From Verrucomicrobia bacterium LP2A (GTDB lineage: Bacteria; Verrucomicrobiota; Verrucomicrobiia; Methylacidiphilales; Methylacidiphilaceae): 64,000 nucleotides of DNA. Positions 34,303-43,204 of this stretch are shown here, in pieces. Each line of letters opens with the position of its first letter. The first letter of the stretch is position 1. The notes beneath the pieces are model-generated. The model saw only the letters and a program-made list of their open reading frames with translations. It was not told the DNA's origin and did no database searches. Made by a program: the position numbers and the translations under genes. Location of the stretch: assembly GCA_000526255.1 (NCBI GenBank), contig JAFS01000001.1, positions 1,116,001-1,180,000 of the forward strand. Reading direction: 5' to 3'.

Positions 34303-35649
34303 GTGAAAAAACTATATCTTCTTGCCGCAACTAGCTTACTTCTAAGCATCTCCAGCCTTCTAGCAGCTGCCAACAACTTAGCGGAATTGGAGCAAGCGGC
34401 CAAGAAGGGGGATGCCCAAGCGCAATGCAAGCTGGGCTTTGCCTATTACCAAGGCAAAGGCGTTCCCCGAGATTTTACAGAGGCAGTCTATTGGTTTCGG
34501 AAATCGGCTGAGCAGGGGAATGCCGAGGCGCAATTGATCAGCGGCCGCGCCTACTATGTTGGTGTAGGCGTTCCTCAAAATTATACTCAGGCAATCTATT
34601 GGTATCGGAAATCGGTTGAGCAGGGGAATGCCGAGGCGCAATTCAGCCTGGGCCTTGCCTACGACGAAGGGAAAGGCGTTCCGCAGGATTACGCCCAGGC
34701 CGTGTTTTGGTATCGGAAAGCAGCCGAGCAAGGGGATGCCAAGGCCCAATTCAGCCTGGGCCTTGCCTACGACGAAGGGAAAGGCGTTCCGCAGGATTAC
34801 GCCCAGGCCGTGTTTTGGTATCGGAAAGCGGCTGAGCAGGGGAATGCCGCGGCGCAATTCAATCTGGCCCTTGCCTACGACGAAGGGAAAGGCGTTCCGC
34901 TGGATTCCACCCAGGCGGTCTATTGGTATCGAAAAGCAGCCGAACAGGGGGATGCCGTGGCGCAATGCAATCTGGGCGCTGCCTACGACGAAGGGAAAGG
35001 CGTTCCGCTGGATTCCACCCAGGCGGTCAATTGGTTCCGGAAAGCAGCCGAACAGGGGGATGCCGTGGCGCAATTCAACCTGGCCCTTGCCTACGACAAA
35101 GGCAAAGGCGTCCCGCAGGATTCCACCCAGGCAGTCTATTGGTATCGAAAAGCAGCCGAACAGGGGGATGCCGCGGCGGAACTCAATTTGGGCTTTGCCT
35201 ACGACGAAGGCCAAGGCGTCCCGCAGGATTACGCCCAGGCGGTCTATTGGTTTCGGAGAGCCGCCGAGCAGGGGAATGCCAAGGCGCAATATAATCTAGG
35301 GTTCGCCTATGCGCATGGCCAAGGCGTCCCGCAGGATTCCACCCAGGCGGCGAATTGGTTTCGGAAAGCAGCCGAACAGAGAAATGCTGTGGCGCAATTC
35401 GCTTTGGGCTTTGCCTACGACGAAGGGAAAGGCGTCCCGCAGGATTCCACCCAGGCCGTGTTTTGGTATCGGAAAGCGGCCGAACAGGGGAATGCCAAGG
35501 CGCAATATAATCTAGGGTTCGCCTATGCGCATGGCCAAGGCGTTCCGCAGGATTATGCTCAGGCGGTCTATTGGTATCGAAAAGCGGCCGAACAGGGGAA
35601 TGCCGATGCGAAGGAACGTCTTGCTGCCCTCGAGGTGCGACCAAAATAG
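34303..35649 (+). CDS. Secreted Sel1-repeat protein
   Basis: The GTG at 34303 has a strong ribosome binding site (GGGAGG at 34293-34298) and starts an evident signal peptide, VKKLYLLAATSLLLSISSLL, with cleavage likely after AAA or AANN. Eleven Sel1-like repeats of 36 residues follow (consensus A.AQ..LG.AYDEGKGVPQDY.QAV.WYRKAAEQGN), then a short tail ending EVRPK. Total length is 448 residues. Sel1 repeats are TPR-like helical solenoids used for protein binding, often in the periplasm or at host contacts. Several neighbouring repeats are nearly identical at DNA level (for example 34632-34739 and 34740-34847), so the array is recent or kept uniform by recombination. It stands alone between two ISL3 remnants. 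Confidence 0.92.
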   Translation: MKKLYLLAATSLLLSISSLLAAANNLAELEQAAKKGDAQAQCKLGFAYYQGKGVPRDFTEAVYWFRKSAEQGNAEAQLISGRAYYVGVGVPQNYTQAIYWYRKSVEQGNAEAQFSLGLAYDEGKGVPQDYAQAVFWYRKAAEQGDAKAQFSLGLAYDEGKGVPQDYAQAVFWYRKAAEQGNAAAQFNLALAYDEGKGVPLDSTQAVYWYRKAAEQGDAVAQCNLGAAYDEGKGVPLDSTQAVNWFRKAAEQGDAVAQFNLALAYDKGKGVPQDSTQAVYWYRKAAEQGDAAAELNLGFAYDEGQGVPQDYAQAVYWFRRAAEQGNAKAQYNLGFAYAHGQGVPQDSTQAANWFRKAAEQRNAVAQFALGFAYDEGKGVPQDSTQAVFWYRKAAEQGNAKAQYNLGFAYAHGQGVPQDYAQAVYWYRKAAEQGNADAKERLAALEVRPK

Positions 35650-35689
35650 GCGGAATCGGGGAGCGTGTCCAAAAATTTGTGTGTGGGTC

Positions 35690-35945
35690 CCACCCGAGGA
35701 TCGGCGGCGCAAAGGGAACGACGCAGACCCTTCTGCTCCTCGCTCCGCGTCCATGTGTTGCCTCGGAGCGCGCCGAGGCTTCCTTTCGGCAGCGCTCCCT
35801 GACGCCGGAACTCCTTGCGCACCGGATCGGCCTCCTCGCTTCCCAAGATCCGTCGAAGACCGATGGCAAGAACCCGCTTCTGACCCCCCCTTGAACCGAA
35901 AATCCGCTCCCCTGGCCCACTCCGTTCTGCGGGGAGCCCGATTGG
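35690..35945 (-). mobile_element. ISL3-family remnant E
   Basis: About 255 bp matching the distal part of remnants B-D: CCCGAGGATCGGCGGCGCAA, CGTCGAAGACCGATGGCAAG and CACTCCGTTCTGCGGGGAGC. The transposase 3' half is absent here. Same orientation as the other four. Confidence 0.7.
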
Positions 35946-35952
35946 GAGGAGC

Positions 35953-36534
35953 TCAAGCAGGAGGGTTCTCGACCGGGGCCGGGGACCGCTCCGCTCCTCG
36001 CCGGGAAAGGCAGGCTTGCCTATCTACGATTGCCTTTCTTCCTTCTAGCCCTGGCCGGGCTTCATGAGCACTGGCGGCCAATGGACAGGGCCCCTCAGGC
36101 AGGCAGGGAACGCCGGTCTTCAGAGAGGCGGCGCGCAGCTCCTTGTCGAGTGTCGCCAAGGGGAGATTGCGGCGCATCGCCAGCTCAAGAGAGGCACCGG
36201 CAGAGAGCGTGAGCCCAAGAGAGCGCGCCAGCTCCATGCTCGCAGTTGCCGCTCGGGGAACCGTTTGCGGATCTGTCTCGATGGGGAGTCCCCCAAGGAT
36301 GGTCAGGAAGTGGCTCGACTCGGCAACGGTCCAGCGCTTGTGCCGCTCGGCCATGAGCAAGATGTTGCAAGCCTCCAATGCCCAATGTGCCGGAACGATG
36401 GCCTGTCCGCCGTTGTGGAGCAGATCGAGCAACGCATCCGTGGCGGCTGTGGCTTCCCCAGCGAAGAACCACGAGAGGGTGACCGAGGAGTCGAGAACGA
36501 GCTCCCGGCTCAACGGCGTCCCTTGCTGCGCCAC
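35953..36534 (-). CDS. vapC: PIN-domain toxin (VapC-type)
   Basis: A PIN-domain RNase. The first catalytic Asp is in LVLDSSVTLSW, a conserved Glu is in HWALEACNILL, and the distal acidic residue is in LPLATLDKELRAASL. The usual VapC length is ~130-140 residues. The conserved domain ends near LKTGVPCL, and the remaining ~45 residues (to VENPPA) look like run-on reading towards ISL3 remnant E, so the native stop may have been lost. Its ATG at 36534 overlaps the 3' end of the antitoxin gene by 25 bases, giving the usual antitoxin-first operon. The target RNA is unknown. Confidence 0.85.
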   Translation of the reverse strand: MAQQGTPLSRELVLDSSVTLSWFFAGEATAATDALLDLLHNGGQAIVPAHWALEACNILLMAERHKRWTVAESSHFLTILGGLPIETDPQTVPRAATASMELARSLGLTLSAGASLELAMRRNLPLATLDKELRAASLKTGVPCLPEGPCPLAASAHEARPGLEGRKAIVDRQACLSRRGAERSPAPVENPPA

Positions 36535-36755
36535 TGGAGGATCTCCTCAAGACTGGCACTTCTCTGCTTGCGGGTAGCGCGCATCTTGGCAATGGCCTCG
36601 AGGATGTCTCGCCGGGGAGGACGCCCGATCGGAACGATCCGGGAAATGTCGATATTGTGGCGGCTGATGACAATCTCCTCGCCCCGACTCACTCGATCCA
36701 TAAGCTCGGAGAGCTTGTTCTTTGCCTCGGCAAGAGGAATAGAAGCAGGGGACAT
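36510..36755 (-). CDS. Phd/YefM-family antitoxin (VapB partner)
   Basis: 81 residues. The N-terminal Phd-like DNA-binding/dimerisation motif is SIPLAEAKNKLSELMDRVSR, followed by GEEIVISRHNIDISRIVPI. The C-terminal helix RSASLEEILQWRSKGRR would wrap the toxin. It is the first gene of the pair and overlaps vapC by 25 bases. The palindrome at 36773-36791, just upstream of its ATG, is the probable autoregulatory operator. Confidence 0.88.
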   Translation of the reverse strand: MSPASIPLAEAKNKLSELMDRVSRGEEIVISRHNIDISRIVPIGRPPRRDILEAIAKMRATRKQRSASLEEILQWRSKGRR

Positions 36756-36772
36756 AATGCCGCGCTCCGCTT

Positions 36773-36791
36773 ATCTAGACTAAAGCTAGAT
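36773..36791 (-). promoter_or_regulatory. Operator palindrome of the Phd-PIN pair
   Basis: A perfect inverted repeat, ATCTAG and CTAGAT with a 7-base AT-rich spacer, starts 18 bases upstream of the antitoxin ATG. The position and AT-rich core fit conditional-cooperativity autoregulation known for Phd/YefM systems. No footprint evidence exists here. Confidence 0.55.
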
Positions 36792-36796
36792 TATTT

Positions 36797-37057
36797 TCAA
36801 AGAAGAGATCCCGCACGTCGGAAATCGCGGCGGATCGAGGGACCTCTCCACCGCAGCCACAGCGGGGCTCGCCCGATTTTCCCCTCGGGATCATCGAGCT
36901 CGCTACCCTTGCTTGCCAGCGCAAGATCTGGCCAAGCCAGGAGATCGCAGGCTTGCCAAAGCGGCAACGGCGCAGGCACGTAGGCGCCCCCTGCGCTCCT
37001 CTCGATATCGGAACCAAGCCTGCGGTTCTCCGCGTCCGTCCCCTGCGATCCGTTCAT
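36797..37057 (-). pseudogene. 5' fragment of a duplicated Fic gene
   Basis: The frame begins MNGSQGTDAENRRLGSDIER and continues SAGGAYVPAPLPL, clearly the N-terminus of the Fic protein at 31.5-32.7 kb. After that point it runs into unrelated sequence (ACDLLAWPDLALASKG), so the catalytic domain is absent. It is a dead copy created by the 360-bp duplication. Confidence 0.75.
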
Positions 37058-37320
37058 TCGCTCCGCCCGTTATTAAAACGAATCGGCCTTCGCTTGAATA
37101 ACTGGCCTGGCTCATTTAAGCCAACCTCTCCGTCGCATCCCCGGCCCGATGTCGGTCCGCGTCCCCGCCATCCCCCAGGCCCATGCTGCCACCCGAGCGG
37201 AGAGATCCGGCGGCGCGGAATGGCTCCAGGGATCCGAAGCCGGTCCCCGAGGACCAAGCCCTCGTGCATGTCCTCTGAACAGCGGGTGTCACCATTGGCC
37301 AGGGGCGCAGAGGAGAGATC
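36961..37320. repeat. PIN-tail/Fic-head duplication, copy 2
   Basis: Second copy of 32602-32973. Order and orientation are the same: Fic head, AT-rich gap, PIN tail. Copy 2 has lost the other ends of both genes. Confidence 0.85.
37210..37315 (-). pseudogene. 3' fragment of a PIN-domain toxin gene, copy 2
   Basis: The minus strand reads PLANGDTRCSEDMHEGLVLG then DRLRIPGAIPRR, the same PIN tail as copy 1 with a few substitutions. No antitoxin remains beside it. Confidence 0.48.
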
Positions 37321-37373
37321 GAGGAGGGGAGGCCCCCGCAAAGGCCCGCGGATGGGCGATCGGGGAATGCCGG

Positions 37374-38060
37374 TCAATCGCCCGATTCGGGAGGGCTCGC
37401 CTTCGGCCAATGGCGATGGAACCAATCGGCGGCCAATCGAGCCACTTCCTGCAGGGTTCCCGGCTCCTCGAAGAGATGGGTCGCTCCGGGGACGATGGCG
37501 AGCTCCTTCTCGCAGTGGAGCGCGCGCAGCGCTTCTCGATTCAAGCGGAGCACCGGATGGTCTTCCCCGCCGACGATCAGCAGGGTCGGAGTCCGCACCC
37601 GGGCCAAGGCGGCCCCGGCAAGATCGGGCCTGCCTCCCCGGGCGACGACCGCCGCGATCTCCTCGCCCTCGTGGGCGGCGGCGACCAGCGCCGCTCCGCC
37701 GCCGGTGCTCGAGCCGAAGTAGCCGAGAGCCATGCGCGGGTCGCCCAGGCGGTCTCGCAGCCAGCGTGCCGCGCCCTCCAGCCGTCCGGCCAGGAATGGG
37801 ATATCGAAGCGGAGAGCGGCGGTCCGCTCGTCCTCCTCTTCCTCCTCGGGAGTCAAGAGATCGAACAGCAGGGTGCCCGAGCCACTCCTCCGGAGGATCT
37901 CGGCCACAAACCGGTTGCGGGGACTGAAGCGGCTCGAGCCGCTGCCATGCGCAAAGAGCACGATCCCGCCAGCAGCGGGGGGCACTTCGAGCGTGCCGGG
38001 CAAGAGGATCTCGTCGAGGGCAACCTCGACCTCCTCCTTCCATCCTCCCTTTTTGGCCAT
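37374..38060 (-). CDS. Alpha/beta hydrolase (dienelactone-hydrolase-like)
   Basis: About 228 residues. The oxyanion/HG region is GIVLFAHGSGSSRFSPRN, the nucleophile elbow GYFGSSTGGGAAL, the acid lies in LLIVGGEDHPVL and the catalytic His in PGATHLFEEPGTL. This is a complete Ser-Asp-His arrangement. Relatives are often annotated as dienelactone hydrolases or as partners of phosphoribosyltransferase-like proteins, with substrates unproven. The ATG at 38060 is preferred over a TTG at 38081. It is transcribed away from zwf with a ~195-base gap and is the first ordinary gene after the defence island. Confidence 0.82.
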   Translation of the reverse strand: MAKKGGWKEEVEVALDEILLPGTLEVPPAAGGIVLFAHGSGSSRFSPRNRFVAEILRRSGSGTLLFDLLTPEEEEEDERTAALRFDIPFLAGRLEGAARWLRDRLGDPRMALGYFGSSTGGGAALVAAAHEGEEIAAVVARGGRPDLAGAALARVRTPTLLIVGGEDHPVLRLNREALRALHCEKELAIVPGATHLFEEPGTLQEVARLAADWFHRHWPKASPPESGD

Positions 38061-38255
38061 AGGGACAAGAACGATCGGCAACGGTCCTTTTGGGTAAATT
38101 ACCTCCAGGTTTCCTCTGCCGCAAGGCGCTTCCCGGCTTGCGCTGCCGGGGAGCCATCCCCTACTCTTCCCCCGACCGACCGGAAGAAGCTCCGGCGAAG
38201 CCGCGCGCGGGCCGCACCGGCACCCGAGTCAACCACCGAACAGGGAAACTCCCCC

Positions 38256-39764
38256 ATGAACCGCTCCTCGCTCTCCCCCACCGTCCTCGTCATCTTCGGC
38301 GCTGCGGGCGACCTTGCCTGGCGCAAGCTCGTGCCCGCCCTCTACTGCCTCTCGGCGGAAGGATGGCTTCCCGAGAAGTTCGCCATCGTCGGCGTCGACC
38401 GCAAGGAGATGACCAAGGAGGAGCTCTTGGGCCACTTCCGTTCCGGCATCGAATCCTTCTGCCGCCGCAAGCTCGACGATGCTTCCTGGACGACCTTTGC
38501 CACCTCCCTCACCCAATACCATTGCGGAGACCTCGCCCATCCGGATACCTTCGGGGTCCTGGCCAAGGCGATCGAAGACCTTTCCCAGCAGTGGGGCGGG
38601 CCCGCCAACCCGGTCTTCTACCTCGCCGTCTCGCCGACGCTCATCGAGCCGATTGCCACGGGCTTGGGGAAGGTGGGGCTCGGCAAGAACACCCCCGGGA
38701 GCCGAATCGTGGTCGAGAAGCCCTTCGGGCGGGACCTCGCCTCGGCCGAAGCGCTCAACCGCTCCCTGGCTGAGGTCTTTGCCGAGAAGCAGATCTTCCG
38801 GATCGACCACTACCTCGGCAAGGAGACCGTCCAGAACATCCTCGCCCTCCGCTTTGGGAACGCCTGGTTCGAGCCGATCTGGGACCGCCGCTACATCGAC
38901 AGTGTGCAGATCACGGTCGCCGAAACGATCGGGGTCGAGCAGCGGGGCTCATACTACGAGCATGCCGGCGCCCTGCGCGACATGGTCCAGAACCACCTCC
39001 TCCAGCTCCTCTGCACCGTGGCAATGGAGCCGCCGGTCTCCTTCGAGGCGGAAGAGGTCCGCAACAAGAAGACCGACGTGCTCCACGCGATCCGCCCCTT
39101 CCCCACGGAAGCCGTCCACCGGCTGGCGGTGCGCGGCCAATATGGCTCGGGCTGGGTGCATGGCGAGCATGTCCCCGCCTACCGGAGCGAGCCGAGTGTT
39201 TCCCCAAGCTCCTTGATCGAGACCTTCGTCGCCCTCAAGGTCTTCGTCGACAACTGGCGCTGGCAGGACGTTCCGTTCTACCTGCGGACGGGCAAGCGGC
39301 TGCCGCAGCGCGTCTCCCAGATCGTGATCAGCCTTCGGCCCGTCCCCCACCAGGCCTTTCCCGAAATCGCGGTCGACCAGTGGCATCCCAACCGGATGAT
39401 CCTCAATATCCAGCCCAAGGAGAGCATCCTGCTCAACTTCCAGGCGAAACGGCCGGGGCCGACGATCCGGCTGACTCCGGTCGACCTCCGGTTCTCCTAT
39501 CCCGACGCCTTCCAGTCCGAATCCCCGGAAGCCTACGAAACCCTGCTGCGGGATGTGATCCTGGGGGATGGCACCCTCTTCATGCGCGCCGACCAGGTCG
39601 AGGCGGCCTGGTCCCTGGTCGATCCCATCTTGCAAGTCTGGGAATCCAACGCTCCGACCGACTTCCCCAACTACGCGGCGGGGAGCTGGGGGCCCGAGGC
39701 GGCGCAGGTCCTGATCGCCCGAGACGGCAGGAGCTGGTTCGAGAGCCCGGAGGACGGCGAGTAG
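38256..39764 (+). CDS. zwf: Glucose-6-phosphate 1-dehydrogenase
   Basis: 502 residues, full length for the family. It catalyses the NADP-dependent oxidation of glucose 6-phosphate to 6-phosphogluconolactone, the first step of the oxidative pentose phosphate pathway. Visible motifs: the dinucleotide-binding loop VIFGAAGDLAWRKLVPALY near the N-terminus, the substrate-binding peptide FRIDHYLGKETVQN with the catalytic-site Lys and His, and the C-terminal LLRDVILGDGTLFMRADQVE. The ATG at 38256 has an AGGGA ribosome binding site. The open frame upstream (back to 37149) is the duplication region and is not coding. zwf and argG converge with a 5-base gap. Confidence 0.97.
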   Translation: MNRSSLSPTVLVIFGAAGDLAWRKLVPALYCLSAEGWLPEKFAIVGVDRKEMTKEELLGHFRSGIESFCRRKLDDASWTTFATSLTQYHCGDLAHPDTFGVLAKAIEDLSQQWGGPANPVFYLAVSPTLIEPIATGLGKVGLGKNTPGSRIVVEKPFGRDLASAEALNRSLAEVFAEKQIFRIDHYLGKETVQNILALRFGNAWFEPIWDRRYIDSVQITVAETIGVEQRGSYYEHAGALRDMVQNHLLQLLCTVAMEPPVSFEAEEVRNKKTDVLHAIRPFPTEAVHRLAVRGQYGSGWVHGEHVPAYRSEPSVSPSSLIETFVALKVFVDNWRWQDVPFYLRTGKRLPQRVSQIVISLRPVPHQAFPEIAVDQWHPNRMILNIQPKESILLNFQAKRPGPTIRLTPVDLRFSYPDAFQSESPEAYETLLRDVILGDGTLFMRADQVEAAWSLVDPILQVWESNAPTDFPNYAAGSWGPEAAQVLIARDGRSWFESPEDGE

Positions 39765-39769
39765 CGCGC

Positions 39770-40963
39770 CTACCCCCGCTGCCGCCGGGCGAGCGTGCGC
39801 AGCCGGAGGGCGCTCAAGCGGATGAAGCCGCCCGCATCGCGCGGATCGTAGGCTCCCTGGTCGGCCTCCATGGTCGCAAGCTGCGGATTGTAGAGGGAGC
39901 AGGGACTCTTTCGGCCCAGCGTCTGGAGAGCTCCCTTGAAGAGGCGGAGGCGGACCGTGCCGGTCACGTACTGCTGGCTCTGCTCGATGGCCGCCTGGAG
40001 AAACTCCCGCTCTGGTGCAAACCAGAACCCGTAGTAGACCAGCTCGGCATAGCGGGGCAGGAGCGAGTCCCGCAAATGCATGACCTCCCGGTCGAGGGTC
40101 AAGGTCTCGATCTGGCGGTGGGCAAAGCGGAGGATCGTCCCTCCGGGACATTCGTAGACCCCGCGCGACTTCATCCCGACGAAGCGGTTCTCGACGAGGT
40201 CGACGCGGCCAATGCCATGCCTCCCCCCGATCTCGTTGAGGGCGCCCAGGGCCTCCGCGGGGGAGAGGGCCTTCCCGTTGACGGCGACGCAGTTTCCGCC
40301 TGCGAAGTCGAGATCGACCGTCTCCGGCTCATCGGGGGCGCGCTCCGGATCGCGCGTCAGCCGGAAGAGATCGGCGGGCGGGGGCTGCCACGGATCCTCG
40401 AGGACCCCGCTCTCGTAGCTGATGTGAAAGAGGTTGCGGTCCATCGAGTAGGGCTTGGCCTGCGTGACGGGGACCGGGATCCCGTGCTTCTCCGCGTAGC
40501 GGATCAGATCGGCCCTGCCCTCGAGCTCCCACTCCCGCCAAGGCGCGATGACGCGCAGATCCGGGGCGAGGGCCGCAAAGGTGAGCTCGAAGCGCACCTG
40601 ATCGTTCCCTTTCCCGGTCGCTCCGTGAGCGACCGCGTCGGCTCCGAGCTCCCGGGCGATCTCGACCTGCTTCTTGGCAATCAGCGGGCGCGCAATCGAG
40701 GTGCCCAGCAGGTACTGGTCCTCGTAGAGCGCTCCCGCCCGCAGCATCGGGAAGACATAGTCCCGGACGAACTCCTCCCGGAGATCGGAGATGACACAGC
40801 GGGAAGCCCCGGTCCGGCACGCCTTCTCCTCGAGGCCGGCCAGCTCCTCCGCCTGTCCGACGTCGGCGCAGTAGGCGATGACCTCGGCCTGGTACTGCTC
40901 GGTCAGCCACTTGAGGATCACGGAGGTGTCGAGCCCTCCCGAATAGGCCAGAACGATTTTCAT
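39770..40963 (-). CDS. argG: Argininosuccinate synthase
   Basis: 397 residues. It joins citrulline and aspartate with ATP in arginine biosynthesis. The N-terminal PP-loop ATP-binding motif [15 protein letters not shown] is intact, and [12 protein letters not shown] and [17 protein letters not shown] are family signatures. ATG at 40963 ([10 protein letters not shown]) is preferred over 40978. It converges with zwf and lies 49 bases downstream of dxs on the same strand, so co-transcription with dxs is possible but not shown. Confidence 0.97.
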   Translation of the reverse strand: MKIVLAYSGGLDTSVILKWLTEQYQAEVIAYCADVGQAEELAGLEEKACRTGASRCVISDLREEFVRDYVFPMLRAGALYEDQYLLGTSIARPLIAKKQVEIARELGADAVAHGATGKGNDQVRFELTFAALAPDLRVIAPWREWELEGRADLIRYAEKHGIPVPVTQAKPYSMDRNLFHISYESGVLEDPWQPPPADLFRLTRDPERAPDEPETVDLDFAGGNCVAVNGKALSPAEALGALNEIGGRHGIGRVDLVENRFVGMKSRGVYECPGGTILRFAHRQIETLTLDREVMHLRDSLLPRYAELVYYGFWFAPEREFLQAAIEQSQQYVTGTVRLRLFKGALQTLGRKSPCSLYNPQLATMEADQGAYDPRDAGGFIRLSALRLRTLARRQRG

Positions 40964-41012
40964 AGAAGCTTCCCGCACAAAACGGATGTTCTTTCCGACC
41001 GGGGAATCCCGC

Positions 41013-42902
41013 CTACGCGATCTCCCCGAAGGAGCTCTGCCTTCTCTTGAGGACGGGACGGAGCTTTTCCAGAGCCGCCGGGACGGTCAGGCCGTATTTC
41101 CTTCGCAGCTGATCGACCTTGCCATGCTCGATGTACTGGTCGGGCCAACCGATCCGGACGACGGGGACCGCAATCCCCAGCTCGGAGAGCGCCTCGAGCA
41201 CGAGCGACCCAAAGCCGCCGGCCAGGACATGGTCCTCGATGGTGACGATCGCCTCGACACTCCGGCCGAAGAACTCGAGGGTTCCCCGGTCGAGCGGCTT
41301 GACCGTCCGCGGATTGATCAGGGCGGCCGAGATCCCCTCGGCCTCGAGGGCCGTCGCCAGCTCGCGGCCCATCGGCAGCATCATCCCCAAGCTGAAGATC
41401 GCCACATCCCTCCCGTGCTGGAGGACCTCGGCCCTGCCGATCGGAATCATCTCCGGGAAAGGCTTCACGGCGACGCCGGAGCCGGCTCCGCGCGGATACC
41501 GGATCGCGACGGGACCGGGATGGTGCATGGCCGTGAAGAGCATGTCGGCCAGCTCGTCCTCGTCCTTGGGATGGAGAAGGGTGATGTTGGGGACGCAGCG
41601 CAGGTAGGCGATATCGAAGAGCCCGTGGTGGGTCGGTCCGTCGTCTCCCGAGAGCCCCCCCCGGTCCATGCAGAACACCACGGGGAGGTTTTGGAGGCAG
41701 ACATCGTGGACGATCTGGTCATAGGCGCGCTGCAGAAAGGTCGAATAGATCGCGCAGTAGGGCTTGAACCCCTTGGTGGCCAGCCCGGCCGCAAAGAGCA
41801 CCGCGTGCTCCTCGGCGATCCCGGTATCGAAATAGCGGTCGGGGAACTTCGGTTGAAACCGGTCGAGCGCGGTCCCGTTCGGCATGGCCGCCGTGATCGC
41901 CACTACGTTCCGGTTCTGGTCGGCCAGCTTGACCAGGGTGTCGGCGAAGACCTGGGAGCAGGTCACGATCTCGCTCGCCGGCGTCTCTCCGGTCACCGGG
42001 TGGTAGGGACCGAGGCCGTGGAACTTCTTCTGCTTCTCCATGGCCGGGGCAAAGCCCTTTCCCTTCTGGGTCAGCACGTGGAAGAGGACCGGATGCTCCT
42101 GATGCTTGAGGAACTCGAACATCGAGATCAGCATCGCCACATCGTGGCCGTCGACCGGGCCGTAATAGGTCAGCCCGAGCTCCTCGAAGATGACACTTGG
42201 CAGGAGCAGGCTCTTGACCGCCTCTTCCGCCTTCCGCGCCGCCCGCAGGACCCCGCGGTTGGGGATCTTCTTCAAGAACTCCTCCGCCCGGTCTCGGAGC
42301 CAGGAGTAGGTCGGATGGCTGACGATGCGGCTGAAATAGCTCGCGATCGCCCCGACGTTCTTGTCGATCGACCACTCGTTGTCGTTGAGGACCACGATCA
42401 GCCGCTGGGTCTGATCGCAGACATTGTTGAGCGCCTCGTAGGTGACACCGCACGTGAATGCCGCGTCTCCGCAGACAGCGACCACGTTCTCCTTCCCCCC
42501 CCGTTGGTCGCGGCCGACCGCCATGCCCAGGGCCGCGGAGAGGGCGGTGCCGGCATGGCCCGCTCCGTAGCAATCGTGCTCGCTCTCCTCGCGGTTGAGG
42601 AATCCCGACAGACCGTTCGGCTGCCGGATCGTCGCAAAGCGTTCGCGGCGGCCCGTCAGGAGCTTGTGGACATAGCCCTGGTGGCTGACGTCGAAGAGAA
42701 AGTGGTCTTCCGGCGTCTGGAAGACGTAATGGAGCGCGATCGTCAGCTCGACCACCCCCAGGTTGGGGCCGAGATGGCCGCCGTTCTTCGCCAGGACCCC
42801 GATCATCTCCTGGCGGATCTCCTCGGCCAGCTGAGGCAGCTCTGCGATCGAAAGCTTCTTTAGATCCGCCGGTGAGTCGATCCCATCGAGTAGACGTGCC
42901 AA
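41013..42902 (-). CDS. dxs: 1-deoxy-D-xylulose-5-phosphate synthase
   Basis: 629 residues. A thiamine-diphosphate enzyme that condenses pyruvate and glyceraldehyde 3-phosphate in the non-mevalonate isoprenoid pathway. Motifs: [35 protein letters not shown], the ThDP-binding GDAAFTCG...[13 protein letters not shown], and the transketolase C-terminal domain with [15 protein letters not shown] and [15 protein letters not shown]. It directly follows xseB (3-base gap), the order xseB-dxs seen in many bacteria. Isoprenoid supply may also serve the CrtI-like enzyme at 4.9 kb, but no linkage is implied. Confidence 0.97.
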   Translation of the reverse strand: MARLLDGIDSPADLKKLSIAELPQLAEEIRQEMIGVLAKNGGHLGPNLGVVELTIALHYVFQTPEDHFLFDVSHQGYVHKLLTGRRERFATIRQPNGLSGFLNREESEHDCYGAGHAGTALSAALGMAVGRDQRGGKENVVAVCGDAAFTCGVTYEALNNVCDQTQRLIVVLNDNEWSIDKNVGAIASYFSRIVSHPTYSWLRDRAEEFLKKIPNRGVLRAARKAEEAVKSLLLPSVIFEELGLTYYGPVDGHDVAMLISMFEFLKHQEHPVLFHVLTQKGKGFAPAMEKQKKFHGLGPYHPVTGETPASEIVTCSQVFADTLVKLADQNRNVVAITAAMPNGTALDRFQPKFPDRYFDTGIAEEHAVLFAAGLATKGFKPYCAIYSTFLQRAYDQIVHDVCLQNLPVVFCMDRGGLSGDDGPTHHGLFDIAYLRCVPNITLLHPKDEDELADMLFTAMHHPGPVAIRYPRGAGSGVAVKPFPEMIPIGRAEVLQHGRDVAIFSLGMMLPMGRELATALEAEGISAALINPRTVKPLDRGTLEFFGRSVEAIVTIEDHVLAGGFGSLVLEALSELGIAVPVVRIGWPDQYIEHGKVDQLRRKYGLTVPAALEKLRPVLKRRQSSFGEIA

Positions 42903-42905
42903 GGA

Positions 42906-43193
42906 TTACCCCTCCCTTCCGGCTTCCCCCCGGCGGGCCGAGTCCTTCTGCTCTTCCCGCGGCGCACCGGCGGCCGATAGCTCGCCACCAGACCCTTGCG
43001 CCAAAACGGTGATTTTCTGTTCCGCCAGGGAGAGTTTGTCACTACAAAACTTCACCAGGCGCATCCCCTCCTCGTAGCGCTCGAGCAGATCCTCCAGAGC
43101 CAGGTCTCCGCTCTCCATCCGGGAGACGATCTCCTGCAGCCGTCGAAAGGACTCCTCGAAGGTAGGTCCGCCTGCGGTATCGGTTTTCGCCAT
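42906..43193 (-). CDS. xseB: Exodeoxyribonuclease VII small subunit
   Basis: 95 residues. The conserved region is TFEESFRRLQEIVSRMESGD, LALEDLLERYEEGMRLVKFC and KLSLAEQKI. XseB forms helical complexes with XseA and degrades single-stranded DNA. A charged tail (APREEQKDSARRGEAG) extends the usual ~75-80 residues. No xseA is in the window. It is immediately upstream of dxs and probably in one transcript with the preceding hypothetical gene. Confidence 0.93.
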   Translation of the reverse strand: MAKTDTAGGPTFEESFRRLQEIVSRMESGDLALEDLLERYEEGMRLVKFCSDKLSLAEQKITVLAQGSGGELSAAGAPREEQKDSARRGEAGREG

Positions 43194-43204
43194 GGCGAGC
43201 CGCG

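Noticed and set aside
34632-35600. Regular ~108-bp repeats suggesting a CRISPR array
   Set aside because: The period is 36 codons in an intact frame encoding Sel1 repeats; there are no short repeats with unique spacers. No CRISPR array is present in the window.
37149-38255. N-terminal extension of zwf by 369 codons
   Set aside because: The extension is the duplicated PIN/Fic sequence and the antisense of the hydrolase; the ATG at 38256 starts the conserved domain.
39380-41050. A 556-codon open frame opposite argG
   Set aside because: Antisense shadow of argG and the zwf end; no recognisable protein.
40986-42863. A 625-codon open frame opposite dxs on the plus strand
   Set aside because: It is a GC-rich shadow of dxs; no domain, start signal or codon bias, while dxs is certain.
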